Shown: positions 8,063 through 16,309 of the stretch, piece by piece
How the letters are laid out: every line of letters begins with the position of its first letter
Position numbering within the stretch: position 1 is the first letter of the stretch
Source: Synergistaceae bacterium
GTDB lineage: Bacteria > Synergistota > Synergistia > Synergistales > Synergistaceae
DNA: 17,100 nucleotides
NCBI GenBank assembly: GCA_012728505.1
Contig: JAAYEY010000072.1
Location: 1 to 17,100, forward strand
Direction of reading: 5' to 3'
Translations under genes and position numbers: made by a program
Notes under the pieces: model-generated
Database searches by the model: none
Told to the model about the DNA's origin: nothing
What the model saw: only the letters and a program-made list of their open reading frames with translations

Positions 8063-8739
8063 TGAAAAAACCGCACCATGTAAAAGAAATTTTAGATGCT
8101 TTTGAAAAACATTGGGGAAGGGAAGCAATCCCCTCGCCTGAATTGAAGCATGATGAGCCGCTTGATGGTCTTATATTGACTTTGCTTTCCCAGAATACAA
8201 ACGATAAAAATAGAGATAAAGCTTTTGAAAAATTAAAATCAGAGTATCCAGACTGGAATCAGGTTGCAAAGGCGCCCCTTGAAAAAGTAATCGATTCAAT
8301 CAAGGTTGCAGGATTGGGTGAAACAAAAGCAACCCGAATGAAGCAGATTCTACAAATTATAAAAGATAAATTTGGCGGTTATTCGATAAAGGAATTGCAA
8401 AAATGGAAAGCTGAAAAAGCCAGAGATTTTTTGGTATCTCTTCCCGGAGTGGGAGTAAAGACGGCGGGTTGTGTTTTAGTCTTTGATTTGGAAATGCCGG
8501 CCTTTCCAGTTGATACCCACGTTGCAAGGATAAGTCGCAGACTTGGGTGGGTTCCGGAAAAGATGCCCCCCGACAAAATACAGGAATACCTAGAAAGCAC
8601 ATTGCCTCCCGAACGTTTCAGAGGATCGCATTTAAACATTATTGAGCATGGCAGGGGAATATGTACAGCGAGAAAACCAGATTGTAAAAATTGCTTTGCA
8701 AAAATATGGTGTCAATTCTCAAAAAGCCTTGACGGATGA
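8062..8739 (+). CDS. endonuclease III-like DNA glycosylase (HhH-GPD, 4Fe-4S)
   Basis: Base-excision repair enzyme that removes oxidised pyrimidines and cleaves the abasic site. 225 residues. The helix-hairpin-helix LPGVGVKTA (127-135) carries the nucleophile Lys133, and PVDTHV (149-154) carries the catalytic Asp151. The C-terminal iron-sulfur loop is intact: Cys201-X6-Cys208-X2-Cys211-X5-Cys217. The segment LLSQNTNDKN (41-50) replaces the LLSAQATD of E. coli Nth, so it is a divergent member and the exact base preference is uncertain. It begins with GTG overlapping the protease stop by one base, with GAGG at 8048-8051 upstream, which indicates translational coupling. Its last codons contain the -35 box of the tRNA operon. 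Confidence 0.92.
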   Translation: MKKPHHVKEILDAFEKHWGREAIPSPELKHDEPLDGLILTLLSQNTNDKNRDKAFEKLKSEYPDWNQVAKAPLEKVIDSIKVAGLGETKATRMKQILQIIKDKFGGYSIKELQKWKAEKARDFLVSLPGVGVKTAGCVLVFDLEMPAFPVDTHVARISRRLGWVPEKMPPDKIQEYLESTLPPERFRGSHLNIIEHGRGICTARKPDCKNCFAKIWCQFSKSLDG

Positions 8740-8756
8740 GCATTTGTTGGTATAAT
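8729..8756 (+). promoter_or_regulatory. promoter of the tRNA-Leu / tRNA-fMet operon
   Basis: TTGACG (8729-8734), a 16-bp spacer and a perfect TATAAT (8751-8756). The -35 lies inside the last codons of the endonuclease III gene. Transcription would start around 8763, only a few bases before the tRNA-Leu 5' end. Confidence 0.82.
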
Positions 8757-8767
8757 AACTTCTGTTT

Positions 8768-8853
8768 GCCGGGATGGCGGAAAGGTAGACGCACGGGATT
8801 TAAAATCCTGCGAACGCAAGTTCGTGCGGGTTCGATTCCCGCTCTCGGCACCA
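8768..8853 (+). tRNA. tRNA-Leu (anticodon TAA)
   Basis: A class II tRNA of 86 bases including the encoded CCA. Acceptor arms GCCGGGA and TCTCGGC pair fully (one G-T). The anticodon stem CGGGA/TCCTG closes the loop TTTAAAA, giving anticodon TAA. A long variable arm (CGAACGCAAGTTCG) marks it as Leu/Ser type, and the T arm GGGTTCGATTCCC is standard. Confidence 0.95.
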
Positions 8854-8882
8854 GCACCACACAGCACGATAACAAATCAAAC

Positions 8883-8959
<77 letters not shown>

Positions 8960-8995
8960 TTTATTTTTAATTTAACCATTAAGCTATTGATAGCA

Positions 8996-9040
8996 AAGAT
9001 CGGCAGAGTTAGGCCGGTCTTATTTTTTTGTTTTTTATTT
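8996..9040 (+). terminator. rho-independent terminator of the tRNA operon
   Basis: AAGATCGGC (8996-9004) pairs with GCCGGTCTT (9013-9021) through nine pairs with one G-T wobble and an eight-base loop. A long T-rich tract (ATTTTTTTGTTTTTTATTT) follows. Confidence 0.87.
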
Positions 9041-9395
9041 GATTTTGGCTTTTTGATAAACTTTTTCACAGATTGCTTTTGCACATTGCAACATAAAAGT
9101 GTCCACTAAATTGGTTTGAGCTTATTGATCCAAAAGTCAGCCACTCGTTTCTGCACCAGTGCACCCTGAAGACGAAGAGTAAATATCTGCTCGTTTCAAT
9201 ACAGAAACAGGAGAAACACTTGTTGGAGTAAGAGACTTTTACGGGCTGTAAGTTTTTTGCAAGGGGAAATGGTGCAATTTCGGGTGTTGACCATTACCAA
9301 TTCGTCCATTGCGTGCACAATCCTTATTTTTGGCTGTCAACAAATGCTATCAGAGATTAAAACATCAAATTATAGGCAACTTTTAGTCCCCTCTG

Positions 9396-9404
9396 TGTTA
9401 TACT
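9396..9404 (+). promoter_or_regulatory. extended -10 promoter element, candidate for the exporter operon
   Basis: TGTTATACT fits the extended -10 pattern TG-N-TATAAT with one mismatch. There is no good -35 at 16-18 bp upstream. Transcription would start near 9411, right at the direct repeats, giving a leader of about 255 bases before the TolC-like gene. Confidence 0.4.
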
Positions 9405-9410
9405 TTCTTT

Positions 9411-9447
9411 TGTAACTAAATGTAACTAAATGTAGCTATGTAGCTTA
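9411..9447. repeat. direct repeats TGTAACTAAA with diverged TGTAGCT units
   Basis: TGTAACTAAA occurs twice head to tail (9411-9420, 9421-9430). TGTAGCTA (9431-9438) and TGTAGCTT (9439-9446) follow. The common core TGTARCT recurs at offsets of 10, 10 and 8 bases, close to one helical turn, which suits a protein binding several sites on one face of the DNA. They begin at the predicted start site of the extended -10 promoter. Confidence 0.55.
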
Positions 9448-9483
9448 CATCGACATGACTACAATATGTGTCTGGTTTTATTT

Positions 9484-9556
9484 TTTAGGTAAAAAATCTG
9501 TTTTACATTCTTATTTTGCAGCAGCGGATGCCGGTTTTAATGTGAACCTACCTAAA
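9484..9556 (+). promoter_or_regulatory. nested inverted repeats, possible structured leader RNA
   Basis: Outer stem TTTAGGTA (9484-9491) with TACCTAAA (9549-9556), eight perfect pairs. Inner stem TTTACATT (9502-9509) with AATGTGAA (9539-9546), eight pairs with one G-U. A three-pair apical stem CGG/CCG lies at 9525-9533. An asymmetric internal loop (10 and 2 bases) joins the two long stems. It ends about 110 bases before the TolC-like ATG. It matches no riboswitch I recognise, and the AT-rich sequence makes chance pairing possible. Confidence 0.35.
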
Positions 9557-9665
9557 CTGTTTCTCGCGCTGTTATTTATATATTATTATATTATTCAAGG
9601 TCCAGACTTCTTTTACAGATATAAAAAGATCTAAGTAATGCTATTTTAGGAAGAGGAGGTGTAAG

Positions 9666-10997
9666 ATGAACCTCAATAAAATGTTCGCTAAATCACATTT
9701 CACTGTTGTTTGTTTAGTGATGTTCACTATAGGACTTCTACCTGCCGGAGCAGATTGTTCTGAAATACTTGACCTTGAAAAACTATTGGTTATTTCAAGA
9801 GAGGCTAACCCCATCATTCTTGCTGCGAAAGCCCGTGTCCGTCAACAAGAGGGCCGTGCAATAGAGAGGCGATCATATCAGATGCCCCAACTATATGGAT
9901 CGTTTGGTTATGAGAAGCTGAACAGAGCGCCTTATTCCGATGCTTACGACCGTGTCGGAGGAACTAAAATTGGTATTGTACCAATGGGATACGATGATAC
10001 ATACCGGGCTGCGTTGAGCTTGACACAGGTGCTTTACAGCGGAGGGACTCTTACCGCTCGTACAAAAGCAGAAGAACTGCTTGTCACTGCAAGAAAAACA
10101 GAACTTGACCGTACGATTCAACAGGTTGGAAATGGTACTCGCAGGGCCTTTTACGAACTGCAGAAATCTATTTCCGGCGCTCAGGTTGCAAGAGAGGCAT
10201 TGGATCTTGCTAGTGAGCACCTCCGCCAGGTAGAGATTTTTTATCGGACAGGTGCTGTTGCAAAGAACGAAGTTTTAAGGGTGCAAGTCTCAGTTTCTTC
10301 ATCAAAACTTAACTTAATTCAGGCAGAAAGCAACGTAAAAGTTGCTTGGAAAGAACTTGAAAGAATAACAGGGCAATCATTGGAAGAAAACTACACAGTT
10401 GTTGCCGGAGATTTTGATCTGGAGAAATTCGACATTCCTGAGGATCCTTTGACAAAAGCTTTGGCCTTGAGACCTGAACTGAAAGGACTCGAAGCTTCAA
10501 GAAATGCTGCTTTGCAAACAGTAAAAGCGGTCAAGGGACAGATATTGCCGCAGGTCAGTCTTTCTGCGCAAGCTAGTGTTGCCGATGATAAAGTATTCCC
10601 TTCAGAAGAGGACAAATGGAAAATAGGAATTAATGCCGAACTTAGGCTGTTTGATTCAGGCAAGGTCCACGGGCAGGTAGTAGAAGCTCAGGGAGTGGCT
10701 GAAGAATTATTGTATCGTATTGATGATATGAAACGAGATATAGGACTGGATGTATCAAAAGCCCGCGTAAACCTTGATTCAGCTGTCCAAAAGGTCGAAG
10801 TCGCGGAAGACTCTGTAGTCCAGTCTGAGGAGGACTACCGAATAGCAATGAAACGTTATCAGAATCAAATGGGAACTAACATTGATGTGCTGGATGCCCG
10901 TTTAGCCCTGACTGATACTAGAAATGCCAGGACAAATGCAGTTGCGGAAGCCAGAACGGCCTATGCTGACTTACTATATGCCATGGGTGAATTATAA
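9666..10997 (+). CDS. TolC-family outer membrane efflux protein
   Basis: Outer-membrane channel subunit of a tripartite exporter. 443 residues, the usual length for the OEP family. A signal peptide is visible: basic start (Lys5, Lys9), hydrophobic core at about 12-26 and a likely cleavage near Ala-Gly-Ala at 27-29. No lipobox cysteine is present. The mature part shows two repeats of long amphipathic helices separated by short strands: the first half includes LTQVLYSGGTL and the second includes LRLFDSGKV. This is the internal duplication typical of TolC-like trimers. GAGGAGGT (9653-9660) lies five bases before the ATG. First gene of a four-gene unit; 43 bases separate it from the adaptor gene. 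Substrate unknown. Confidence 0.92.
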   Translation: MNLNKMFAKSHFTVVCLVMFTIGLLPAGADCSEILDLEKLLVISREANPIILAAKARVRQQEGRAIERRSYQMPQLYGSFGYEKLNRAPYSDAYDRVGGTKIGIVPMGYDDTYRAALSLTQVLYSGGTLTARTKAEELLVTARKTELDRTIQQVGNGTRRAFYELQKSISGAQVAREALDLASEHLRQVEIFYRTGAVAKNEVLRVQVSVSSSKLNLIQAESNVKVAWKELERITGQSLEENYTVVAGDFDLEKFDIPEDPLTKALALRPELKGLEASRNAALQTVKAVKGQILPQVSLSAQASVADDKVFPSEEDKWKIGINAELRLFDSGKVHGQVVEAQGVAEELLYRIDDMKRDIGLDVSKARVNLDSAVQKVEVAEDSVVQSEEDYRIAMKRYQNQMGTNIDVLDARLALTDTRNARTNAVAEARTAYADLLYAMGEL

Positions 10998-11040
10998 GAT
11001 TACTTTTGAGAGTTTTCTGCTGAGGGAGGAATAACTATAG

Positions 11041-12141
11041 ATGTCTAAGCCTGAAAAATCAAACGCTATACCGCAAAAAAAGAAAAGGAACGTTTTTATA
11101 TGGGTTGCCATTATAGCTATTGTGGTGATAGCGGCAATAATGGGCTGGATGCTTTTGAAGCCCTCAAAAAACAATGTAGGGTTGGTTAGTGGAAATGGCC
11201 GTATTGAGGCCACTGAAACTAATGTTGCGACAAAACTCGGAGGCAGGGTAGTTGAAATAATGGTGGATGAGGGAGATTTTGTAAAAGAGGGACAAATGTT
11301 GTCGAAGATGCAGGTCGACGTTCTTGAAGCACAGCGTAGTGAAGCTGTTGCTCAGAAGGAACAGGCTGTTGCTACGGTTGCGGGAGCCGAGGCTCAGGTC
11401 GCCGTCCGAAGGGGAGATGTTGCTGTAGCAGAGGCCGTTGTTAAACAGCGCAAGAGTGAACTGGATGGTGTCCAGAAACGTTATGTACGTTCTAAAGCTC
11501 TGATGGATGAACATGTAATATCAGTCCAGGAATTTGACAACATAACCTCGGAATTTGATGCCAAAAAGGCTCAGCTTGTCTCTGCCCAGTCCCAGGTCAT
11601 AGCTGCTAAAGCAGTAGTAAATGCAGCCCAGGCCCAGACCATCAATGCCAGATCTGGTGTTACTGCAGCCCAGGCAACGATTGCCCGTATAGAGGCCGAT
11701 ATAGAAGACAGTCATCTGAAAGCTCCTCGAGATGGCCGTATACAATACCGTGTTGCTGAGCGCGGAGAGGTACTGCCGGCTGGAGGAACGGTACTTAGTC
11801 TGGTTGACCTCAGTGATGTATATATGACATTTTTCCTTCCTGAAGCAGTGGCAGGTCAGATTGCGATTGGAAGCGATGTTCGAATAATATTGGATGCGGC
11901 TCCTAGTTATATCATACCGGCGCAGGTATCCTTTGTCGCAAGCGTAGCGCAGTTTACACCAAAAACTGTGGAGACAGCCAGTGAAAGAGAAAAACTAATG
12001 TTCAGGGTAAAGGCAAGAATTTCTCCTGAATTGCTAAAGAAAAACATAGAAATGGTTAAAAGTGGGCTTCCAGGTGTAGCCTGGCTCAAATTGGACCCAA
12101 ATGCTGAATGGCCGGCAAATCTGGAAAACAAGGTGAAATAA
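11041..12141 (+). CDS. HlyD-family periplasmic adaptor (YhiI/YbhG-like)
   Basis: Membrane-fusion protein linking the inner-membrane ABC transporter to the outer-membrane channel. 366 residues. One N-terminal membrane anchor (about 18-38) follows a basic Lys-rich cytoplasmic start. A split lipoyl (biotinyl-like) domain surrounds a long helical hairpin: first half at about 65-92 ([19 protein letters not shown]), Ala/Gln-rich coiled coil at about 93-225, second half at about 226-258 (LKAPRDGRI). A beta-barrel domain follows (about 260-350). AGGGAGGA (11023-11030) lies ten bases upstream of the ATG. Its stop overlaps the start of the ATPase gene by one base (TAATG). The gene order adaptor, fused ATPase, permease equals that of yhiI-rbbA-yhhJ in E. 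coli as I recall it. Confidence 0.93.
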   Translation: MSKPEKSNAIPQKKKRNVFIWVAIIAIVVIAAIMGWMLLKPSKNNVGLVSGNGRIEATETNVATKLGGRVVEIMVDEGDFVKEGQMLSKMQVDVLEAQRSEAVAQKEQAVATVAGAEAQVAVRRGDVAVAEAVVKQRKSELDGVQKRYVRSKALMDEHVISVQEFDNITSEFDAKKAQLVSAQSQVIAAKAVVNAAQAQTINARSGVTAAQATIARIEADIEDSHLKAPRDGRIQYRVAERGEVLPAGGTVLSLVDLSDVYMTFFLPEAVAGQIAIGSDVRIILDAAPSYIIPAQVSFVASVAQFTPKTVETASEREKLMFRVKARISPELLKKNIEMVKSGLPGVAWLKLDPNAEWPANLENKVK

Positions 12142-14906
12142 TGACTCGTGATTGGAAGGGTTCTGCTCCAGTTGCTACCCTGACTGATATTTCGCTGAGT
12201 TATGGAAAAACCCTTGCGCTGGATAACGTTTCGCTAAACATTCCGGCGGGCTGCATGGTTGGAGTGATTGGGCCTGATGGGGTAGGAAAGTCCACAATGC
12301 TCTCCCTACTTTCTGGCGCAAAGGCAATTCAACAGGGAGAAGTTATGGTGCTGGATGGAGATATGTCCAGCAAACGCCATCGTGATGATGTTTGCAATCG
12401 TATTGCGTATATGCCGCAAGGACTTGGTAAAAACCTTTCCCCAACTCTCTCTGTTGAAGAAAATCTTCAGTTCTTCGGTATACTTTTTGGTCATGGGTCA
12501 GAGGAACGTCGCAGCCGCATAGATGATTTATGCAGGAGTACAGGGCTGACAAAGTTTCTGGATCGTCCGGCAGGCAAGCTGTCCGGTGGAATGAAGCAGA
12601 AACTTGGACTTTGCTGTGCTCTGATACATGACCCCGATTTTCTTATTTTAGATGAGCCTACAACCGGCGTTGACCCGCTTGCACGTGCTCAGTTCTGGGA
12701 TCTTATAAACCGGATCAGGGACGAACGTCCTGAAATGAGCGTAATCGTTGCAACAGCATATATGGATGAGGCCCAGCGTTTTGACTGGCTTTTCGTTATG
12801 GATTCAGGCAAGGTTCTGGCAACAGGTACACCTGCTGAACTGCTTGAAAGGACAAAATCTGATTCTCTTGATGCTGCTTTTATTGCCTTACTCCCAGAAG
12901 AAAAACAAAAAGAACACAATGAAGTTGTTATTCCACCTCTTGTTATGGATGAAAAGGCAGGATTTGCCATTGAGGCAGAGGGACTTACAATGCGTTTTGG
13001 CAAGTTTGTCGCCGTTGACCACGTCAGCTTGAAAATCAGTCGTGGAGAAATATTTGGATTTCTTGGTTCAAACGGCTGCGGCAAAACGACTACGATGAAA
13101 ATGCTGACCGGATTACTTGAACCTTCAGAGGGGCATGCCTCTCTCTTTGGATATGAAGTCAGCGCGAGTGATATTGATACTCGTCGTCGTGTAGGTTACA
13201 TGTCTCAGCTCTTTTCACTTTATACGGAACTGTCTGTTCGCCAAAACCTTATCTTGCACGCAAGACTATTTAAAGTAGATAAAGAAGAAATTCCATCTCG
13301 AGTGAATGAAATGGTAAAGCGTTTTGGGCTGGAAGATGTTCTTGATGCGATGCCGGATAAATTACCACTGGGGATACGCCAACGCCTCTCACTTGCTGTG
13401 GCAATGGTACATAAACCGGAACTTCTTATTCTTGATGAACCGACCTCCGGAGTAGATCCGGTTGCACGCGACACAATGTGGCAATTAATGATTGACCTCT
13501 CTCGAAACGACGGTGTCACAATTTTTGTCTCGACGCATTTTATGAACGAAGCAGAGCGGTGCGACCGTATCTCACTTATGCATGCGGGGAAGGTGCTTGT
13601 TACTGATACACCGACCGACCTTGTTAGGAATAGAGGTGCGGCTAACCTGGAAGAGGCATTTATCAGTTATCTGGAAGAGGCAACTTCAGAGAATGAGGAT
13701 GTGTCTTCTGCCCCTGTTCCGAAAAAAGAAAAGATAAAAAAAACAAATCAAAGCAATAGTCCAAGGAGTTATAACAGATGGTTTAACTGGAAGCGCGCCT
13801 GGAGTTACTGCCTGCACGAATCACTTGAATTAATGCGTGATCCTGTCCGTGGAGTAATGGCAATGTTTGGAACTCTTATTCTTATGTTTGTTATCGGATA
13901 CGGCATAAGTTTGGATGTAGAAAACTTATCCTACGCGGTGCTTGATCGTGACCAGACAGTTTTGAGCCAGAATTATGCGTTGAACCTTTCAGGGTCAAGA
14001 TATTTTATAGAGCATCCTCCAATTGCAAATAATAAGGAAATGGAAGTGCGTATGAGATCCGGGGAACTTAATCTCGCGATAGAAATACCACCGAATTTTT
14101 CACGTAATATAAAACATGGTAAAAATGTGCAGATAGGTGCCTGGGTGGATGGAGCAATGCCGGCACGTGCTGAGACTGTTGGAGGTTATGTAGAGGGTAT
14201 GCACCAGAGTTGGCTGCAGGAGAAAGTAATGAGACAGCCTCAACAGATAGCTGCAGCGAACATGGCTGCAGTTGAAACACGGTTTCGTTACAATCCAGAT
14301 GTTAAAAGTTTTCCTGCTATAGTGCCGGCTGTTATACCTTTGCTTCTCCTTATGATCCCGGCAATGCTCTCTGCTCTGTCTGTCGTACGAGAGAAAGAGA
14401 TGGGCTCCATTGTCAACCTCTATGTTACACCTGTTAGCCGAGCTGAATTTCTTATAGGAAAACAGATGCCTTATATTGCCATAGCAATGCTCAACTATGT
14501 GACATTGACTTTGCTGGCTGTAATGGTATTTAAAGTTCCTATAACGGGCAGTTTGGCGCTGATGACAGTTGCAACATTTTTCTTTGTCATATTTTCAACA
14601 GGTATCGGACTTTTTTCTTCAACGTTAACAAAGAGTCAGATAGCCGCCATGTTTATTTCAATAATTATTACAATGATCCCGGCTGTCCAATATTCAGAAT
14701 TGTTAAACCCTGTCTCATCTCTTGAGGGTGTAGGGTATTATATCGGGCACATATATCCGGTGACCTACTATATAAACATTTGCAGGGGAGTTTACAATAA
14801 GGCACTCGGTTTTTCTAGCCTATACAAGTATTTATGGTTTATCTTTTTATCTATACCGGTCGTAATGACATTCTCTATATTGCTTCTTAAGAAACAGGAG
14901 TCCTGA
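12141..14906 (+). CDS. fused ABC-ABC-permease transporter protein, RbbA/YhiH type
   Basis: 921-residue inner-membrane protein with two ABC ATPase domains followed by an ABC-2 permease half. First ATPase: Walker [10 protein letters not shown] (44-52), signature LSGGM (147-151), Walker B with Glu172, and an H-loop where His is replaced by Ala206 (VATAYMDEA). Second ATPase: Walker [10 protein letters not shown] (309-317), signature degraded to LPLGI (408-412), Walker B Glu433, and normal His466. A charged linker (about 512-545) leads to a membrane helix at about 571-590, a large extracytoplasmic loop (about 591-725) and further helices at about 726-746, 776-798, 804-825, 834-850 and 898-916. ATG at 12141 is chosen over 12108 because AGGTG (12132-12136, four bases upstream) and the TAATG overlap favour it. 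E. coli RbbA (about 911 residues) was described as ribosome-associated; here the context indicates export. Confidence 0.9.
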   Translation: MTRDWKGSAPVATLTDISLSYGKTLALDNVSLNIPAGCMVGVIGPDGVGKSTMLSLLSGAKAIQQGEVMVLDGDMSSKRHRDDVCNRIAYMPQGLGKNLSPTLSVEENLQFFGILFGHGSEERRSRIDDLCRSTGLTKFLDRPAGKLSGGMKQKLGLCCALIHDPDFLILDEPTTGVDPLARAQFWDLINRIRDERPEMSVIVATAYMDEAQRFDWLFVMDSGKVLATGTPAELLERTKSDSLDAAFIALLPEEKQKEHNEVVIPPLVMDEKAGFAIEAEGLTMRFGKFVAVDHVSLKISRGEIFGFLGSNGCGKTTTMKMLTGLLEPSEGHASLFGYEVSASDIDTRRRVGYMSQLFSLYTELSVRQNLILHARLFKVDKEEIPSRVNEMVKRFGLEDVLDAMPDKLPLGIRQRLSLAVAMVHKPELLILDEPTSGVDPVARDTMWQLMIDLSRNDGVTIFVSTHFMNEAERCDRISLMHAGKVLVTDTPTDLVRNRGAANLEEAFISYLEEATSENEDVSSAPVPKKEKIKKTNQSNSPRSYNRWFNWKRAWSYCLHESLELMRDPVRGVMAMFGTLILMFVIGYGISLDVENLSYAVLDRDQTVLSQNYALNLSGSRYFIEHPPIANNKEMEVRMRSGELNLAIEIPPNFSRNIKHGKNVQIGAWVDGAMPARAETVGGYVEGMHQSWLQEKVMRQPQQIAAANMAAVETRFRYNPDVKSFPAIVPAVIPLLLLMIPAMLSALSVVREKEMGSIVNLYVTPVSRAEFLIGKQMPYIAIAMLNYVTLTLLAVMVFKVPITGSLALMTVATFFFVIFSTGIGLFSSTLTKSQIAAMFISIIITMIPAVQYSELLNPVSSLEGVGYYIGHIYPVTYYINICRGVYNKALGFSSLYKYLWFIFLSIPVVMTFSILLLKKQES

Positions 14907-14909
14907 AAA

Positions 14910-16034
14910 ATGCTGAGTGTAAAACATGTATATCGTTTGGGAGTAAAAGAACTCTGGAGTCTCGCGCGTGATCCAATGATGCTGTTTCTCATTGTCTTCA
15001 TGTTTACCTGTCAGATATACCTGGCTGCCTCTAGTATGCCTGAGACACTTCACAACGTTGCTATAGCTGTAGTTGATGAGGATGACTCTGCTCTCTCAAA
15101 CCGTATTGTTTCCGCTTTCTATCCTCCGGAATTTAAGACTCCGGTATTAATCAACCTTTCAGAGATGGATCAAGGCATGGATGCCGGAAATTATACTTTT
15201 GTTCTTGATATTCCACCCGATTTCCAGAGAGATCTTAGTGCAGGAAAATCACCGGCAATTCAGCTTAACGTGGATGCTACACGCATGACTCAGGCATTTA
15301 CGGGTAGCGGTTACATACAGAAGGTGATTATGGGAGAGGTCGGCGAATTTGTTCAGGGCTACAGACTGAACGCTGAACCTAAGATAGATCTTGCACTTCG
15401 CATGCGTTATAACCCCAATCTTGAAGTGTCATGGTTTGGAGCGTTGTCGGAAATTATCAATAATCTTACGATGCTCTCAATTATACTTGCCGGTGCAGCT
15501 CTTATTCGAGAACGGGAACACGGGACAATTGAACATTTGCTTGTAATGCCTGTTACTCCAATAGAAATAATGATATCCAAAATTTGGTCCATGGGCCTGG
15601 TTGTTATAATCAGTGCAGGAATATCGTTAAAAGTTGTTGTACAGGGGCTTTTAAATATTCCGGTCCAGGGTTCTATATTGCTCTTTCTCTGTGCTGCAAC
15701 TTTGTGTGTTATCGCAACGACATCAATAGGAATTTTTATGGCCACTGTGGCCCGTTCGATGCCCCAGTTCGGAATGCTTTCTTTGCTGATTCTGTTGCCG
15801 TTGCAACTGCTCTCGGGCGGTCTTACACCTCGGGAGAGTATGCCGGTCCTTGTCCAGAAATTGATGTTAGGTGCTCCTACCACGCATTTTATTGCTGCCG
15901 GACAGGGAATACTTTTCCGTGGTGCCAGTTTTGGTGATGTGTGGATAAATTTTCTTGCTATGGCAGTTATAGCATCTGTGTTTTTCTTGATTGCGCTTAA
16001 TAGATTCCGTAAAACTATAAGCCGGATGGCTTAG
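14910..16034 (+). CDS. ABC-2 type permease (YhhJ-like)
   Basis: 374-residue inner-membrane permease, the second membrane half of the exporter. One N-terminal helix (about 22-41), a large extracytoplasmic domain (about 45-175) and five helices at about 182-199, 224-246, 254-279, 286-304 and 345-364. The loop with IREREHGTIEHLLVMP (199-214) is the characteristic ABC-2 cytoplasmic motif after the second helix; the fused ATPase has the matching [16 protein letters not shown] (749-764). AGGAG (14896-14900) lies nine bases before the ATG and only three bases separate it from the preceding stop, so it is the last gene of the operon. It has no ATPase domain and must rely on its fused neighbour. Confidence 0.93.
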   Translation: MLSVKHVYRLGVKELWSLARDPMMLFLIVFMFTCQIYLAASSMPETLHNVAIAVVDEDDSALSNRIVSAFYPPEFKTPVLINLSEMDQGMDAGNYTFVLDIPPDFQRDLSAGKSPAIQLNVDATRMTQAFTGSGYIQKVIMGEVGEFVQGYRLNAEPKIDLALRMRYNPNLEVSWFGALSEIINNLTMLSIILAGAALIREREHGTIEHLLVMPVTPIEIMISKIWSMGLVVIISAGISLKVVVQGLLNIPVQGSILLFLCAATLCVIATTSIGIFMATVARSMPQFGMLSLLILLPLQLLSGGLTPRESMPVLVQKLMLGAPTTHFIAAGQGILFRGASFGDVWINFLAMAVIASVFFLIALNRFRKTISRMA

Positions 16035-16037
16035 TTG

Positions 16038-16065
16038 GTTGATCTCAATATTAACGCTGATCAAC
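16038..16065 (+). terminator. weak hairpin after the exporter operon
   Basis: GTTGATC (16038-16044) pairs with GATCAAC (16059-16065) four bases beyond the permease stop. Only seven pairs, AT-rich, and a short TTTTT occurs ten bases later. It may stabilise or terminate the operon transcript. Confidence 0.35.
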
Positions 16066-16085
16066 AACAATATGTTTTTGGGGAG

Positions 16086-16114
16086 TTGCTTTATTTTGAA
16101 AACTAAGTTAAAAT
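16086..16114 (+). promoter_or_regulatory. probable promoter of the tRNA-Met gene
   Basis: TTGCTT (16086-16091), a 17-bp spacer and TAAAAT (16109-16114). The start would be near 16121, giving a leader of about 50 bases before the tRNA. The -35 is weak beyond TTG. Confidence 0.5.
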
Positions 16115-16157
16115 CTCTCTCGTGACGCTAGAAAAACGCTTTTATCTCTCTCTTGTG
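16113..16157. repeat. imperfect direct repeat upstream of tRNA-Met
   Basis: ATCTCTCTCGTG (16113-16124) and ATCTCTCTCTTGTG (16144-16157) repeat with a period of 31 bases, and ACGCT occurs twice in between. They lie at and just downstream of the predicted tRNA transcription start. Function unknown. Confidence 0.5.
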
Positions 16158-16171
16158 CTCGCGAACAATTT

Positions 16172-16248
16172 GGCGCTGTAGCTCAGCTGGCTAGAGCATT
16201 CGGTTCATACCCGACAGGTCACCGGTTCAAATCCAGTCAGCGCCACCA
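16172..16248 (+). tRNA. elongator tRNA-Met (anticodon CAT)
   Basis: 77 bases with encoded CCA. Acceptor GGCGCTG/CAGCGCC is perfect and the D arm GCTC/GAGC normal. Anticodon loop TTCATAC gives CAT. The acceptor pairs at position 1-72 and the anticodon stem lacks the three G-C pairs of the initiator, so it is an elongator. Overall resemblance to Bacillus tRNA-Met (recalled) favours Met over tRNA-Ile with a lysidine-modified CAT, which cannot be fully excluded. Two mismatches occur: T27-C43 in the anticodon stem and C51-A63 in the T stem. Confidence 0.9.
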
Positions 16249-16257
16249 GCATATTAT

Positions 16258-16309
16258 CAGGGAAAATCCCTGTTGTAAGATCCCCTTGTTTTGTAGGGGA
16301 TTTTTTATT
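16258..16309 (+). terminator. tandem hairpins, the second a rho-independent terminator
   Basis: A first small hairpin CAGGGA-AAA-TCCCTG (16258-16272) is followed by ATCCCCT (16280-16286) pairing with AGGGGAT (16295-16301) and a T run (16301-16306). The second has the full terminator layout and ends the tRNA-Met transcript 32 bases past its CCA. Confidence 0.85.

Larger units (their letters stand above)
9041..9665. other. 625-base intergenic region without a convincing gene
   Basis: No frame here has a gene-like length with an RBS. In order: a possible decayed coding fragment around 9144-9251; featureless sequence to about 9375; an extended -10 element at 9396-9404; 10-bp direct repeats from 9411; nested inverted repeats at 9484-9556; a very AT-rich tract at about 9571-9596; and the RBS of the exporter operon (9653-9660). 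Its length and lack of coding, in an otherwise tightly packed window, suggest either decayed DNA or a long regulated leader. Confidence 0.7.

Noticed and set aside
6962..8128. Long minus-strand open frames of 156 and 178 codons
   Set aside because: They lie opposite the Lon-family gene, whose protease motifs are unmistakable, and have no protein-family character of their own.
9098..9114. AGTGTCCACTAAATTGG, reminiscent of an insertion sequence end
   Set aside because: No inverted copy exists in the window and no transposase is present, so it stays unsupported.
9196..9309. 37-codon minus-strand frame starting at ATG 9309 with an AAGGA upstream
   Set aside because: Too short, spacing to AAGGA too long, no recognisable pattern.
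9170..9415. Plus-strand open frame of about 80 codons in the intergenic region
   Set aside because: The only ATG is internal (near 9269) without an RBS, and the composition looks random.
12108..12140. ATG at 12108 as start of the fused ABC protein
   Set aside because: It lies deep inside the adaptor gene without a good RBS; ATG 12141 has AGGTG and a TAATG overlap.
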